The notes under the pieces are model-generated. The model saw only the letters and a program-made list of their open reading frames with translations, was not told the DNA's origin and ran no database searches. The translations under genes and the position numbers were made by a program. From the NCBI RefSeq assembly GCF_033958435.1, contig NC_134137.1, positions 63,442,001 to 63,506,000 on the forward strand: a stretch of DNA of 64,000 nt, written 5' to 3'. Source of the stretch: Carettochelys insculpta (lineage: Eukaryota; Chordata; Testudines; Carettochelyidae). Shown here piece by piece: positions 11,448 to 21,055 of this stretch (positions within the stretch are counted from its first letter, which is position 1; each line of letters opens with the position of its first letter).

Positions 11448-11851
11448 TGTGTCAAAGTTAGACTCGAGACTCACAATTTGTCAGACCACTCTGTTTATTA
11501 GCAAAGCTGCTCTGCTAATACATTCAGAAAAAGGTGAGCCCCCCACCTAGGGCTCAGGTCTCTCAATTTATACAGACAAAAGAAGGCAAGTTAATAAACA
11601 AAGAAAAACCAGACACACACCCACCCACATAGCCCCTGAGACCAGTCACATATCTTCATTTCCATATCACCTTCAGCAGTCTCCTGTTTATGACTCTCTG
11701 GTTACCTTAATTAATTACCGTGTAGCACCTACTGCTCTGGTTCCTGCTTTCCCAGGCACACCTGGCTCCATCCAAACCCACCCTACATCCCTACACACAG
11801 CATAACTTCCCCTTCTTCCACATTACAATGTAACTCTTATACTTCCACACA
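11448..11851 (-). mobile_element. Solo LTR of an endogenous retrovirus, 404 bp
   Basis: On the minus strand the block begins TGTGTGGAAG and ends TTTGACACA, giving TG...CA ends that form a TGTGT/ACACA inverted repeat. Both sides carry the same 4 bp, TGCA (11852-11855 and 11444-11447). In order on the minus strand come a TATA box (TATAAATT near 11572) and a polyadenylation signal (AATAAA near 11500) followed by a short U5. That is complete U3-R-U5 architecture. A 4-bp duplication is usual for gammaretrovirus-like integrases. No internal viral region is present, so LTR-LTR recombination has removed it. Confidence 0.75.
11565..11580 (-). promoter_or_regulatory. TATA box of the solo LTR
   Basis: Minus strand GTATAAATTGAG. 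It lies roughly 280 bp from the LTR start and upstream of the AATAAA signal, as expected for the U3/R boundary. Confidence 0.55.
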
Positions 11852-11876
11852 TGCATTACACAAATTACAGCCCTGT

Positions 11877-11950
11877 CTAGTAGTTAGGCAGTTGTGCTGC
11901 TAAAGGAGGATTTAGAGGTTCAAGTCCTGCTCCTCACTTCTTGTCTTTTA
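11877..11950 (+). repeat. tRNA-like SINE head (possible)
   Basis: CTAGTAGTTAGGCAG resembles an A box and GGTTCAAGTCC is an exact B box, about 35 bp apart. I cannot fold a complete cloverleaf, so this is a tRNA-derived repeat at best, not a tRNA gene. Confidence 0.35.
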
Positions 11951-12384
11951 CAGGAGCCCGTCTTGCTCCTCTTTCTGCTTGTTTCTTCTCCTCTCTCTTA
12001 CCCTGTCCCTCATCTCTGGAATGTGCATTTGTAACCATCACACCTGTGTGTGGCTAACTGTACCTAGACCACTTCACAGAGAAAGAATAAATGTCCTCTA
12101 CGGCCTAAGCTGAGTGCCTGTTAGCCTTCAGCTCAAGCTGTAGAGGAACCTGCATGGCACACCAAAGGTCCCATTTACCGATCTGCCTATTGGTAGTTAC
12201 ACAGTGCTATGCTCAATGCACTCAGGCCCTGCACTGATCCTGTAAGGTTGGAAAACTAATATTTGTTGTTACACATGCAAATAGGACTACAGTCATGCTG
12301 AGGACTCAAGGATATCCCCATCAACCTGTGTCTGGCTTTTTATTCAGTGTAACAGACAAAGTGCTTGGTAAGTATGTGGTTTAC

Positions 12385-12500
12385 CTTTCCTTTGTGCTAT
12401 GTCTGTTTGTGTTACCATAGTGTCTAGGAGCCCAAGTTATGGACCAAGAGACCCCGTTGTGGTGGTGCTGTGCAAAACCAGACCAGAGATGTTCCCTGAC
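12385..12500 (-). repeat. Amniote SINE/LINE tail, MIR-like group
   Basis: On the minus strand the text GCTCCTAGACACTATGGTAA preceded by a GGGGTC...TTGGTCC block is the familiar tail of an old reptilian interspersed repeat. The body is not recognisable. Confidence 0.35.
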
Positions 12501-12961
12501 TCAGACAGCTCATTGTTTTAGCTTTAGTTTAAATTAAAAACCCTAAATGTGTTGGGGTGATGGTGGGGTGGAACCTATTCAATATATTTAGAAGTGAGGA
12601 CTTATCTTCCAGTCACTCCTTCTTTGACCTTTTGCAAGTACTTCTGCTTTTCCTATCTCAAGACTCCATCCAAATAGAAAGTAGGACAATTGAAAGGTAA
12701 TTTGCTTGCCTATTGTGTGTACAAGGAAGAGGCAAATGCAAATTGATAGCATTATGACTGTAAGCACAAATATTTATGCTATTAATCTCATTCAGAAAGG
12801 GAATCATCTGTGCTTTGACTCACAGTTCTAGTCCTAGTCCTGACAATTTAGAAATTGTTTTGAATGTAGATCCACAATTATTTTGTCACATATGAAGCAA
12901 TTCAGTGGGTTGATACAATCTGATACTCAAGCATGAGTTGAAGGAAACCAAGATATTTTTC

Positions 12962-13090
12962 AAGTATCAGAGGGGTAGCCGTGTTAGTCTGGATCTGTAA
13001 CAGCAACGAAGGGTCCTGTGGCACCTTATAGACTAACAGAAAAGTTTTGAGCATGAGCTTTCGTGAGCAAAGACTCACTTCATCAGATAT
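12962..13090 (-). mobile_element. Penelope-like 3' tail with hammerhead-like core
   Basis: Read on the minus strand: hammerhead-like core (13049-13086), then TTTTCTGTTAGTCTATAAGG, GTGCCACAGGACC and an end CTAACACGGCTACCCCTCTG. The same modules occur downstream of the GIY-YIG frame at 55.8-56.9 kb, which ties this solo tail to the Penelope-like family. Confidence 0.75.
13049..13086 (-). ncRNA. Hammerhead-ribozyme-like motif, best preserved copy
   Basis: On the minus strand: CTGATGA, an extra A, then a 5-bp helix GTGAG/CTCAC with loop TCTTTG, then GAA, then a 3-bp helix AGC/GCT with loop TCAT, then C at the cleavage position. This is the order and sequence of the hammerhead core (CUGANGA, stem II, GAA, stem III, H17). 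Two departures from the textbook form: one additional A between the core and stem II, seen in every copy in this window, and a very weak stem I. Activity is therefore unproven. Confidence 0.55.
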
Positions 13091-13540
13091 TTTGTAGTCC
13101 TTTTATAGGTTGTCTGGTCAGCAAGGTCATGTCCTGAGGACATTTATACTGAAGCTGAAAACCTGAGACAATCTGGTCAATTGCCCACGTCATTGAAATG
13201 GGCAAGTTTTTCTGCTGCGGAGGCAAAAAGAAGAATGAAAATGAAGAATGAGAAAAGGGCTATTATAGGTCTTGTGTGTTGCTGGCAAGTATAAAACTGG
13301 TGTCTGAAATGTCTGAAGATTGTCTGAAAGAGCTGAAGCTGTTCCAGTTAAGTTGAAAAACCTGACTATTGAATCCTGAGCTTTATCTGAAGTGCTCTGC
13401 CTAGGAAGTGGTGAAAGGAAGCTAAGGACTACATGCTGTTGTTCTAAGGCCTCCCTCATGGGTTGCTCTAGCAAAAACTGTCCATTGTACTTTCATCCCA
13501 TGCCTGACAGGCATTGTGGGATTGGTGGGAGATTAATGAG
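13091..13540. other. Apparently single-copy stretch
   Basis: I recognise no repeat between the Penelope tail and the LINE remnant. It contains the 17-codon frame at 13198-13251. Confidence 0.35.
13198..13251 (+). CDS. Possible 17-residue acylated micropeptide frame
   Basis: The frame reads MGKFFCCGGKKKNENEE and stops. Met-Gly followed by a Cys pair and a Lys cluster is the layout of dual N-myristoylated and palmitoylated membrane-anchor signals. The start has G at -3 and G at +4, a favourable context. It lies outside recognised repeats. Against it: it is extremely short, no homologue is known to me, no promoter or splice signals are obvious, and a frame of this length is common by chance. 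Treat it as a curiosity. Confidence 0.12.
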   Translation: MGKFFCCGGKKKNENEE

Positions 13541-14675
13541 TGGATTATGAACATCTGATTCCATTCTGGCTGTGGTGATCTTAACATTTGCACACTGTGT
13601 GAACCTACCAATGCCACAGGCACGGCTGCAGATGATTTTTACTATCTAGTGGAACTCTCAGAAGAGATGTCATTTAGATCCTGGGTGACTTTAATGCACA
13701 GGAAAGAAACGATAATGACCCCCCAGCAGGTATGTCTGGTAACTTTGGTATTGGGCAGAAGGATAGGAATGGGCAGAGACTGATGGAATTCTTGGGTGCC
13801 AGCACTCTGGTGATTGCTGACTTACTCTGCCAACACTCACAGAGCCACAAGCAGAGCTGGTACAATGCAGGTGGTTTCACCAGGACTGTTCTTGATCATG
13901 GCTTTGTTAATAATCATTGGCAGTCAACAGTCATGGATGTAGTTCATGGATGCGCTGAATTTAAGCATCAGCTCTGTTGCCAAAATGCACCCCAACTTCC
14001 AAGGAACCAGCTAATGGGCCAAACTTACATCAATTCAACAAAAAGCTCTTTTCACAATTAAGCTTTCTGTTCAGAACTGCAAATGGCCATTGAAGCCGTA
14101 GAGGCTAAGGTTTTATTCCCTCTCTTTCTGATGAAACATGGTATGATTTCAAGTCATCAGTGCTCATTGCTGCCAGCTCAGAGCTGGGGCCTCAGACCAT
14201 CTAATGTAATGTGGGGACAATAGCAGTTGAAGCTAAGAAAAAAGTGGGGCTACGATTTAATCTGGATAAGTCCCCAGACATTACCATGAAACAGCCGTCA
14301 GCTCCAGATTACAACTAGTGCAGCATCAACCTGCTTAGACAGGACATAAAGCAGATGGCAGCTGTCAGCATCATAAACAGTGCTGGAGGATGCTCAAAAG
14401 ATGTGGACATTTGTGTAGCAGCAGCTGATGCCATGTTTCAGACCCTTCAGAGGCCTCAATGGAGACATTTTTACAAAGCTGCAGACCAACAGAATCTCCA
14501 TTGTACCACATCTATTGTGTGGAAGTGAAGCCTGGGCACTAAGGAAGGTTGAAGAACTTAAGTTTGGATTGATGTTTTCAATTCATGTTTTTGTCAGCCA
14601 TGTCAATTGGCAGGCCAAGTTCAGAAACAAGGTCATTCAAAGCCAAACCCAACAACCACTTCCATCAACAACGGG
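13541..14675 (+). pseudogene. Old LINE remnant: endonuclease plus RT C-terminus
   Basis: Around 13680-14000 the frame holds the apurinic-type endonuclease text: (GD)FNAQERNDND, GNFGIGQKDRNGQRLMEFLG (like the block GxFGxGxxNxNGxRLLEF), SWYNAGGFTRTVLDHGFVNN. From about 14430 it jumps to C-terminal text LLCGSEAWALRKVEELK and NWQAKFRNKVIQSQ, so most of the reverse transcriptase is deleted. Many stops. It belongs to the non-LTR group with NGQRLLEF-type endonucleases. Confidence 0.65.
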
Positions 14676-15560
14676 TTGGTTTTGGTGACTTTCTTTTTGG
14701 ATTTGTCTTGGTATGCTGGGTAAGTTTTATATCTTTGTACCTGCATTTCTGTAGAAGAGCTTATAGTTTCCTGCCATGGTCTCATGCAGATTCCGTAACA
14801 TTACTTCCCCCACGTGCAGGGAGGGTATCACTTACAATTATTTTCACCCTGGGCAGTTCTTCTAGCACCTGGGTGAGTCTTCTATGAAACATATCTGGTG
14901 CTAGGTTTATGCCCAAGGCCATGCAGAGCCATCTGTGGTGATCAAATGATGTTAGAAAGTTTGTCAGCATTCTGGACTTTTACTCAGCTTATGAGCCAAA
15001 ACCCATTATTCACATCAAAATCCCATAAAATTCTTGTTTGTGGAAAGTTCTGGCAAGATGTCATGCGCTGTGGACAGTGACATCTTTTCAATGCCTGATT
15101 CAGTGGGTTTTTTTCTTCACCGATAAATAATTTGCTTGATTGCTTCTCTAGATACAGCATGTTATTTCTCCAGGCTGTACTGGTCTCTGCAGGCACTTTT
15201 ATGCCTCTTTGCTGCAGAATTCAGGCTCTTTGTTTCATGGATTATGTGTTGCATTGCAATTTTTCTTCCTGGTAACCACACAGATTCCATTGCAGGTTTT
15301 CTTCAAGGCATGTGTTAACTTTGAAAACATTCCCATGTGCTTTTAAAATTGTATTCCTTGTCCCTGGGAATCCCTTTTTACTACTTGCACTGCAGTTACA
15401 AAAGTCTGATGCTGCACCCTGATCAGATCCAGAGTTTGTCTTGATGTATTCCCCTAGAGAGTTCTTTGGTGCTAACTAGCTAGGTTACTACAAAGTCACA
15501 TTTTCCTATGGAGTGCATTATGCTTTCATTATATTGTTACTGCTATCAGTAATGGTTACG
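14676..15560 (-). pseudogene. Ty3/Gypsy-type reverse transcriptase relic
   Basis: On the minus strand the text NPLNQALKRCHCPQ, ILWDFDVNNGFWLIS, SFDHHRWLCMALGINLAPDM, FHRRLTQVLEELPRVKIIVS and then ALLQKCRYKDIKL follows, block by block, vertebrate Ty3/Gypsy polymerases (PLNKALKR, DVKNGFW, FGRYRWLRMPFGI.SAPEVF, VLEGLPGV..I.DD, LLxRCRxxxIKL). The catalytic DD is degraded (VSD at about 14820) and stops interrupt each block. Upstream text to about 15560 is weaker. It has no LTR that I can pair with certainty. Confidence 0.7.
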
Positions 15561-15859
15561 TTCAGTTGAGCCCAGGAGTCACAGAGCAGGATGTCCTGCT
15601 ATCTAGCTGAAACTACTGAGAACATACCCTGTTAACATTGTAGTGTGAAAGGAGGTTGGTATTGTACCTTGTGGCTTACCTGCGTCAACAACCTGAACCT
15701 GATATTCACTTGGACCCAAGAAGAGAATCATGATCCATCATGGCTGTCTGATGTTCCTTCATCCCCTTGTGCAAGTCTGAATCAAGCTTTTTAGGCCCTT
15801 CCTCTGTCCACACACACTGCTAATATGTGTCAATTTAGTACACTCCTTGCAGTCCTGGA

Positions 15860-16930
15860 CTCATGCACGGTGTCACTGTGTCTCTCTGGGGCACAGATGA
15901 GAATACCAGATTCAGGACAAGTTGCTGAGAGATTGGGCAGACACCCCGCCAAACCGGTGGTTTTTATTCCATGAGATATACCAAACCACCAACAAAAGTA
16001 AACTTCTATCTCACCACACTGTCTTACAAGAATTCAGAAATGAAGCCTCCACAGGTATTCCAGTCCTACATTCAACACCCAGACACTAGCCTTAATGGTG
16101 AGTGATTATGAAAACCAACCTGATCCCAAGGGAGCAGCCACATAACCAGGACAATAGATAACTCAAACCATACCCAATAACCATGTAGATGCCAGTCTGT
16201 TAGTATCTGTTAGTACCTAATATCTAAAGGTTTATTTATAAAAAGAGAGACTGAGAGTTAAAGTTGGTTAAAAGACTCAAGCACACACTGCAGTTGCAAA
16301 GTTCCTCGCTCAGTCATCTTGAAGTAGTGATTAAAGAAATCAGTGGCTGGTTAGGTCTCTGGTTGTTTCCAAATGATCTGGAAGGTCCTCAATCCCCTGG
16401 TTAGAATGCTCCTATTAATGTTAAACCATGATACAGAAGCTAGAGTAGGAACTAGGCAAAATGGAGATGTTTCCAGGGCCTTTTATAGCTTCTGCCGTGT
16501 AGAGGGAAAGGTCTTAGTCTGTGGAAAAGTACAGGCACACAAGATGAAATTCAGTGCCATATGCCCTTGCATGCGTTGATGAATCAGGACTGTCATTATT
16601 CAACTTCCAGCTATAATGTCTCCAGGGAAGTCCATCAAGTCAGGACAGGCTTCAGCCAAGGCCCATTGGGTTCATTGATGGGCTGCCAATCAAATATTTT
16701 CTTCACAATGTGCAGGCTAGTCTAGATCTAAATGCCTTTTGGGTGTTACCTAGGAGCAAACACTCTTGAAATACTGGTATACAGCCAATAATCTCTGTTT
16801 CAGACAAAAATGTGACATACATACATATAGGATAATTACATTCAGTAAACCATTACTTTTCCATTGTCACCTTATGTGACACTCTTTGTACAAGATTTGT
16901 GGCAATTGTGACAAGAACACTGAACTACAT
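15860..16930. repeat. Long dispersed repeat, relative of the 55-57 kb LTR-like block
   Basis: The right part (CAGACAAAAATGTGACATAC, GGATAATTACATTCAGTAAA, CCATTACTTTTCCATTG) aligns by eye with 57300-57375, and the segment near 16250 (TTATAAAAAGAGAGACTGAG) with 55600. It is therefore a diverged second copy of the same family. Ends are not defined. Confidence 0.4.
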
Positions 16931-17110
16931 GGCCATATTTTAATCACATAACATCAGCCAGAGCCTTTCCCCTTTACCCTGGCTCCCACTGTGGGTATGG
17001 AAACCTGGCCACCGTGCTCTCCTTTGCTGTGGTCTCTCTGCATGCTTTCTGGAGGCAGTTTTTCCCCTAGGTCTCTCATTCTTTTTCTTGAGGCTTTTGC
17101 TGCACACACA

Positions 17111-17531
17111 GGCTGCATCTACACTAGTAAGCTTTTTTGGAAAAGTCAGGCATTTTTCAGAAAAAACTCACGGAGCATCTACACACAAAATGCACTCTTT
17201 CGATCTGAAATCCAAAGAACACAGTCCTTTTTCCAGTGGCCCTCTTCCTCTCCCATATGAAGAATATTGTAGACGTTCTGCAGACCCTTCTTTTGAAAGA
17301 GCAGTACTCATGGGGCTGGATTTTATGATCCCTGGCCCATTCTTTTGAAAGAGCAGGGGCTGTGGAGACGCTCTGTATTGAAACAACAGACTAAAAAAAT
17401 TGATCTGTTTTTTTGTGTGTGTGGATGCACTCTTTTGTGTGTGTGGATGCACTCTTTTGAAAGATGTTTTTTTAAAAAAATGTCTTCCAGCAGAATTTCT
17501 TCCAAAGGATCACTGTAGTGTAGACCCAGCC
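17111..17531. mobile_element. Harbinger-like MITE
   Basis: Left end GGCTGCATCTACACTAG, right end AGTGTAGACCCAGCC, flanking triplets ACA and CCA. Inner text (TTTGGAAAAGTCAGGCATTTTT, CTCTTTTGAAAGA) matches the element at 53544-53863. A 22-bp unit beginning TTTTGTGTGTGTGG is doubled at 17411-17454. Confidence 0.65.
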
Positions 17532-18200
17532 CCAATGTTGAAATATCTATCTAAAGCAAGATCGCCTTCCTGCAACTGCTCCTGCAGGTGATGAGCCTAA
17601 GTGGCACTGAATATGCTGTGGCAAATCAGGGAGTCTGTCACTTCTGTACAATTGCTTGAAGCAATCAGCTTCCTTAGGCTGATGTACTCATTTATCCTTC
17701 CCCTTGTGATGGGTTTCTAGTGGAAAAAACTGTCACTCTGCAGTTTTATTCTCCTTAGGGGAGCTCAGGACTCCTCAAGCTGTGAGGCTCGAGGCAGTGA
17801 TGGCTTTCTGAGCACTGAAGACGTCGGTGCCTTGTTCCCTGGTAAGATGAAGCAACAGTTTTACTCCCTGTTCTTGTCCTGTTGCATGGGCAGATCTGAG
17901 TACAGCTGGAGTTTCCTTCACCAGGTCCATTGCTGGGTTAGGTTTGTATTTGCAGAATCCAGGGCTCTGTGCACTTCAGACTAAGTTCTGCAGCTCATGT
18001 TGTCAGCAACTGTACTGCAGAGGCTCGCATCTCCAATGCTGTCACCATATTTCCTTCACAGTGACACTGAATGCAATTTAAATTACAACGTGAAACTTTG
18101 TTAAAGATTGCTTGGGCCATATGACTGAGTTGCTTCCAGCCTAAGTTCACTTTTCCACTGGTATCCCATTAATAACAGCCCCTCCAGGCAATATTTACCC
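17532..18200. other. Unrecognised interval
   Basis: No repeat or coding signal recognised between the MITE and the CR1 truncation point. Confidence 0.3.
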
Positions 18201-18201
18201 T

Positions 18202-19146
18202 TTGACTCTAGTTTTGTTGGTAATGGGCAAAAGTCAGCATGGTTTCTATAGAGGGAAGTTGTGTCTTACTAATCTATTAGAGTTCTTTGAAGGGGTTAAC
18301 AAACATGTAGACAGTGGGGATCCAGTGGACATAATATACTTAGATTTCCAGAAAGCCTTTGACAAGGTCCCTCACCAAAGGCTCTTACGTAAATTAGGTG
18401 GTCATGGGATAGGAGGAAAGATCCTTTCATGGATTGGAAACTGGTTAAAAGACAGGAAACAAAGGGTTGGAATAAATGGTAAATTTTCACAATGGGGAGG
18501 GGTAACTAGTGGTGTTCCCCGAGGGTCAGTCCTGGGACCAATTCTGTTCAACTTGTTCATCAATGATCGAGAGAAAGGGGTAAGCAGTGAGGTGGCAAAG
18601 TTTGCAGATGATACCAAGCTGTTCAGGATAGTCAAAACCAAAGTAGATTGCAAAGAACTTCAAAAAGATCTCAGCAAACTGAGTGATTGGGCAGCAAAAT
18701 GGCAAATGAAATTTAATGTGGGTAAGTGTGAGGTAATGCACATTGGGAAAAACAACCCCAATTATATATACAATGTGATGGGGGCAAATTTAGCTACAAC
18801 AGATCAGGAAAGGGATCTTGGAATTATAGTGGATAGTTCTCTGAAAACATCCACGCAGTGTGCAGCGGCAGTCAGTAAAGCAAATAGGATGTTAGGAATT
18901 ATTAAAAAGGGGATAGAAAATAAGACGAACAATATCTTACTTCCCCTATATAAAACTATGGTATACCCACATCTTGAGTACTGCGTGCAGATGTGGTCTC
19001 CTCACCTGAAAAAAGATATACTGGCATTAGAAAAAGTTCAGAAAAGGGCAACTAAAATGATTAAGGGTTTGGAAAAGGTCCCATATGAGGAGAGGCTAGA
19101 GAGACTGGGACTTTTCAGTCTAGAAAAGAGGAGATTGAGGGGGTGA
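18202..19146 (+). pseudogene. CR1 reverse transcriptase, 314-codon open fragment
   Basis: Domains in order: GKSQHGFYRGKLCLTNLLEF (palm entry, residues 9-28), IIYLDFQKAFDKVPHQ (motif A, about 49-64), SGVPRGSVLGPILFNLFIND (motif B, about 106-125), KFADDTKLF (motif C, catalytic DD present, about 135-143), then thumb blocks HLEYCVQMWSPHLKKDI and [18 protein letters not shown]. The frame ends at LEKRRLRG because of one extra G in the run at 19138-19143 compared with the sister copy; the rest of the protein continues in another frame at 19148-19417. Endonuclease and fingers are lost by truncation. Confidence 0.9.
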
Positions 19147-19147
19147 T

Positions 19148-19417
19148 ATGATAGAGGTATATAAAATTATGAATGGTGTGGAGAAAGTGAATATTAAAAA
19201 GTTATTTACTTGTTCCCATAATATAAGAACTAGAGGACACCAAATGAAATTAATGGGTAGTAGGTTCAAAACTAATAAAAGAAAATTTTTCTTCGCACAG
19301 CGCACAGACAACCCGTGGAACTCCTTGCCGGAAGAGGCTGTGAAGGCCAGGACTCTAACAGAGTTTAAAATAGAGCTTGATAAATGTTTGGAGGTTAGGT
19401 CCATAAATGGCTATTAG
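19148..19417 (+). pseudogene. CR1 C-terminal segment after the frameshift, 89 codons
   Basis: Carries the end of the protein: [60 protein letters not shown] and the stop after SINGY. It joins the 314-codon fragment by a +1 shift; the start methionine is internal. Confidence 0.85.
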
Positions 19418-19609
19418 CCAAGGGTAAAGTATGGTGCCCCTAGCCTTTAGTCAAAGGCTGGAAACAGATGGCAGGAGACAAATCGCTTGATCATTGTCTT
19501 TGGTTCATCTCCTCTGGGGCACCTGGCACTGGCCACTGTCGGCAGACAAGATACTGGGCTGGATGGACTTTTGGTCTGACCCAGTATGGCCGTTCTTATG
19601 TTCTTAAGT

Positions 19610-20204
19610 TCCTATGATATGTGCATGAAAACAAAGCAAGAATGAGTAGCATCCTAGCATTTCTCACGAGGGCTGCTATATTTATGAGGACATAGCAGAG
19701 GGTCTGAGGGACCAAAGATAACATTGAGTCTGGAGCTGTCAGCTACCAGCAGAAGAGCATCTTGTAGGGTAGAAGGGAACTGGGTGCTAAGGAATTTTGT
19801 GACAAAGAAGTGAAATGAAGACTGTGAAGCATATGCACATGAGAGATGAAATGTAGAGTGGGAAGTGGGAATGGGATTAACTCTTTCCTAAAAGGGACAG
19901 TGCTTGCATCACTTTAAAGCCAGCTAAATTAAATTTTAAAACTTCCCTATTGCATCTCTTCCATGTGAGCAATGTGTGTTGATGCCAAAGTCTCAGTTGC
20001 AAAGACAGCATGAATGTGATAGGCATAGGGGGTGTGCCACAAGGCAGGATCTATAAGATGTGATCCATTTTATGAAACTGAGGACCCATGATTTACATGT
20101 GACCTACAGTATGGGCTTCTAAAGTGTTTATGGGGATCTCATAGAACTTTATGAAGCTTAATTTGTTAATGTTTTGAATGTTCTTGTAAGGTAATGAAGT
20201 GTGA
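19610..20204. other. Unrecognised interval
   Basis: No feature recognised. Confidence 0.3.
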
Positions 20205-20395
20205 TACCCAATTTACAGATGAATAAACTACACAGAAAGGGAGAGATGTTCGGACATATGACGGCTACTAATTTGCAATGGGGTTTGAGTGCATTTTTTG
20301 CATGTTTGAAAAAATCTCCCAGGAGTAAAGTGACTTAAAGATCACATTACAAGTCTGTGGTAGATCCAAGAATAGACCTCTGGAGGAATTCCCCT
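20205..20395 (-). repeat. MIR-like SINE, minus strand
   Basis: Plus-strand text CCCAATTTACAGATGAATAA and AGTGACTTAAAGATCACA followed by AAGTCTGTGGTAGATCC is the reverse of the MIR core (TCATCTGTAAAATGGG, TGTGACCTTGGGCAAGTCACTT). Strongly diverged. Confidence 0.4.
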
Positions 20396-20479
20396 TTTGT
20401 GATGACTAAGACCATTAGAAATTGATGAGCCGCCTATAGGTTTCACTGAGTTGTCTTCTTTTAGATTGCAATCACTTTG

Positions 20480-20690
20480 CCAAAGAATGAACGGACACAA
20501 ACCAGAGATTAGGCATCTGAATACACATAAACCTGTCAGTGACCATTTCAGCGAAGCTGGCCATAGTATTAAAGACCTGAAAATCTGGGTTCTAAACAAA
20601 GAAACTTTAATACCAGATTGCAAAGGGAACCATCTGAACTGGAGTTTATTCTCAAATATGACACTTTGTGTCTTGGTCTCAATAGGGATA
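20480..20690 (+). pseudogene. GIY-YIG endonuclease C-terminal fragment (Penelope)
   Basis: The frame reads RMNGHKPEIRHLNTHKPVSD, then HFSEAGHSIKDLKIWVLNKE. The pattern N.HK..., KPV.DHF...GHS.KDLK.. is the second half of the GIY-YIG nuclease that Penelope-like proteins carry after the reverse transcriptase, used to nick target DNA. The GIY and YIG residues themselves lie upstream and are missing here. Confidence 0.7.
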
Positions 20691-20922
20691 GCAATTATTT
20701 TACACATTACAAAGACAGCTTCCCCACCTTTGATATTCATAGTGATCACAGGCAAATTACTTAACTTAATAAACACTCGCAGTAATTTTCTTCTCCCTCT
20801 TCCCCACCCTTTGGCCCCCTCATTCTGTTCTATGTAGCTGATTTATCAATGTTCATTTAATTTTTTCTCTCTCTGTGTTACAGTTACATTACTTTTATTT
20901 ACTTTCATTAGAATTTTCAGAT

Positions 20923-20961
20923 CTGAAGAAGTGGGTCTGCCCCACGAAAACTCATCAGCTA
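20923..20961 (+). ncRNA. Hammerhead-like motif, second subfamily
   Basis: CTGAAGA, extra A, stem GTGGG/CCCAC with loop TCTGC, GAA, then AAC-loop TCATCA-GCT (one mismatch in the short stem) and A at the cleavage position. The core bases are intact. Upstream/downstream pairing for stem I is at most two bases. Confidence 0.5.
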
Positions 20962-21055
20962 ATAAATTATTTTGTTAACTGTTAACGTGCTACAGGACTG
21001 CCTGTTTGTTTTGGGAAGCTACAGACTAACATGACTACCTCTCTGTGTCTTTTAG

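Larger units (their letters stand above)
18201..19609 (+). mobile_element. Young CR1-group LINE, 5'-truncated
   Basis: A clean truncation at about 18201 inside the reverse transcriptase, then a nearly intact frame to the C-terminus, a 3' region with GGCTGGATGGACTTTTGG, and a tail ending GGCCGTTCTTATGTTCTT. The text is very close to the copy at 25404-26641 over its whole shared length, so both are recent insertions from one source family. Confidence 0.9.
20455..21055 (+). mobile_element. Penelope-like element 3' part with tail
   Basis: Holds the end of a GIY-YIG endonuclease frame followed by a pyrimidine-rich 3' region and a tail (20921-21055) with GAAGAAGTGGGTCTGCCCCA, CTAATAAATTATTTTGTTAA and ACAGACTAACATGACTACCT. 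This is the same frame-then-tail order as at 55.8-56.9 kb, but from a different subfamily (TAATAAATTATTTTG in place of AAAATATCTG). Confidence 0.75.

Noticed and set aside
11877..11950. tRNA gene
   Set aside because: There is an exact B box and a loose A box, but I could not fold acceptor and anticodon stems; kept only as a possible SINE head.
15860..16930. 5' LTR of the Gypsy relic at 14.7-15.6 kb
   Set aside because: Position fits, but the block matches the unrelated LTR-like family at 55-57 kb and no primer-binding site or second LTR could be seen.
18296..18741. Minus-strand frames opposite the CR1 reverse transcriptase
   Set aside because: Mirror frames of the plus-strand CR1 coding region, without protein-like motifs.
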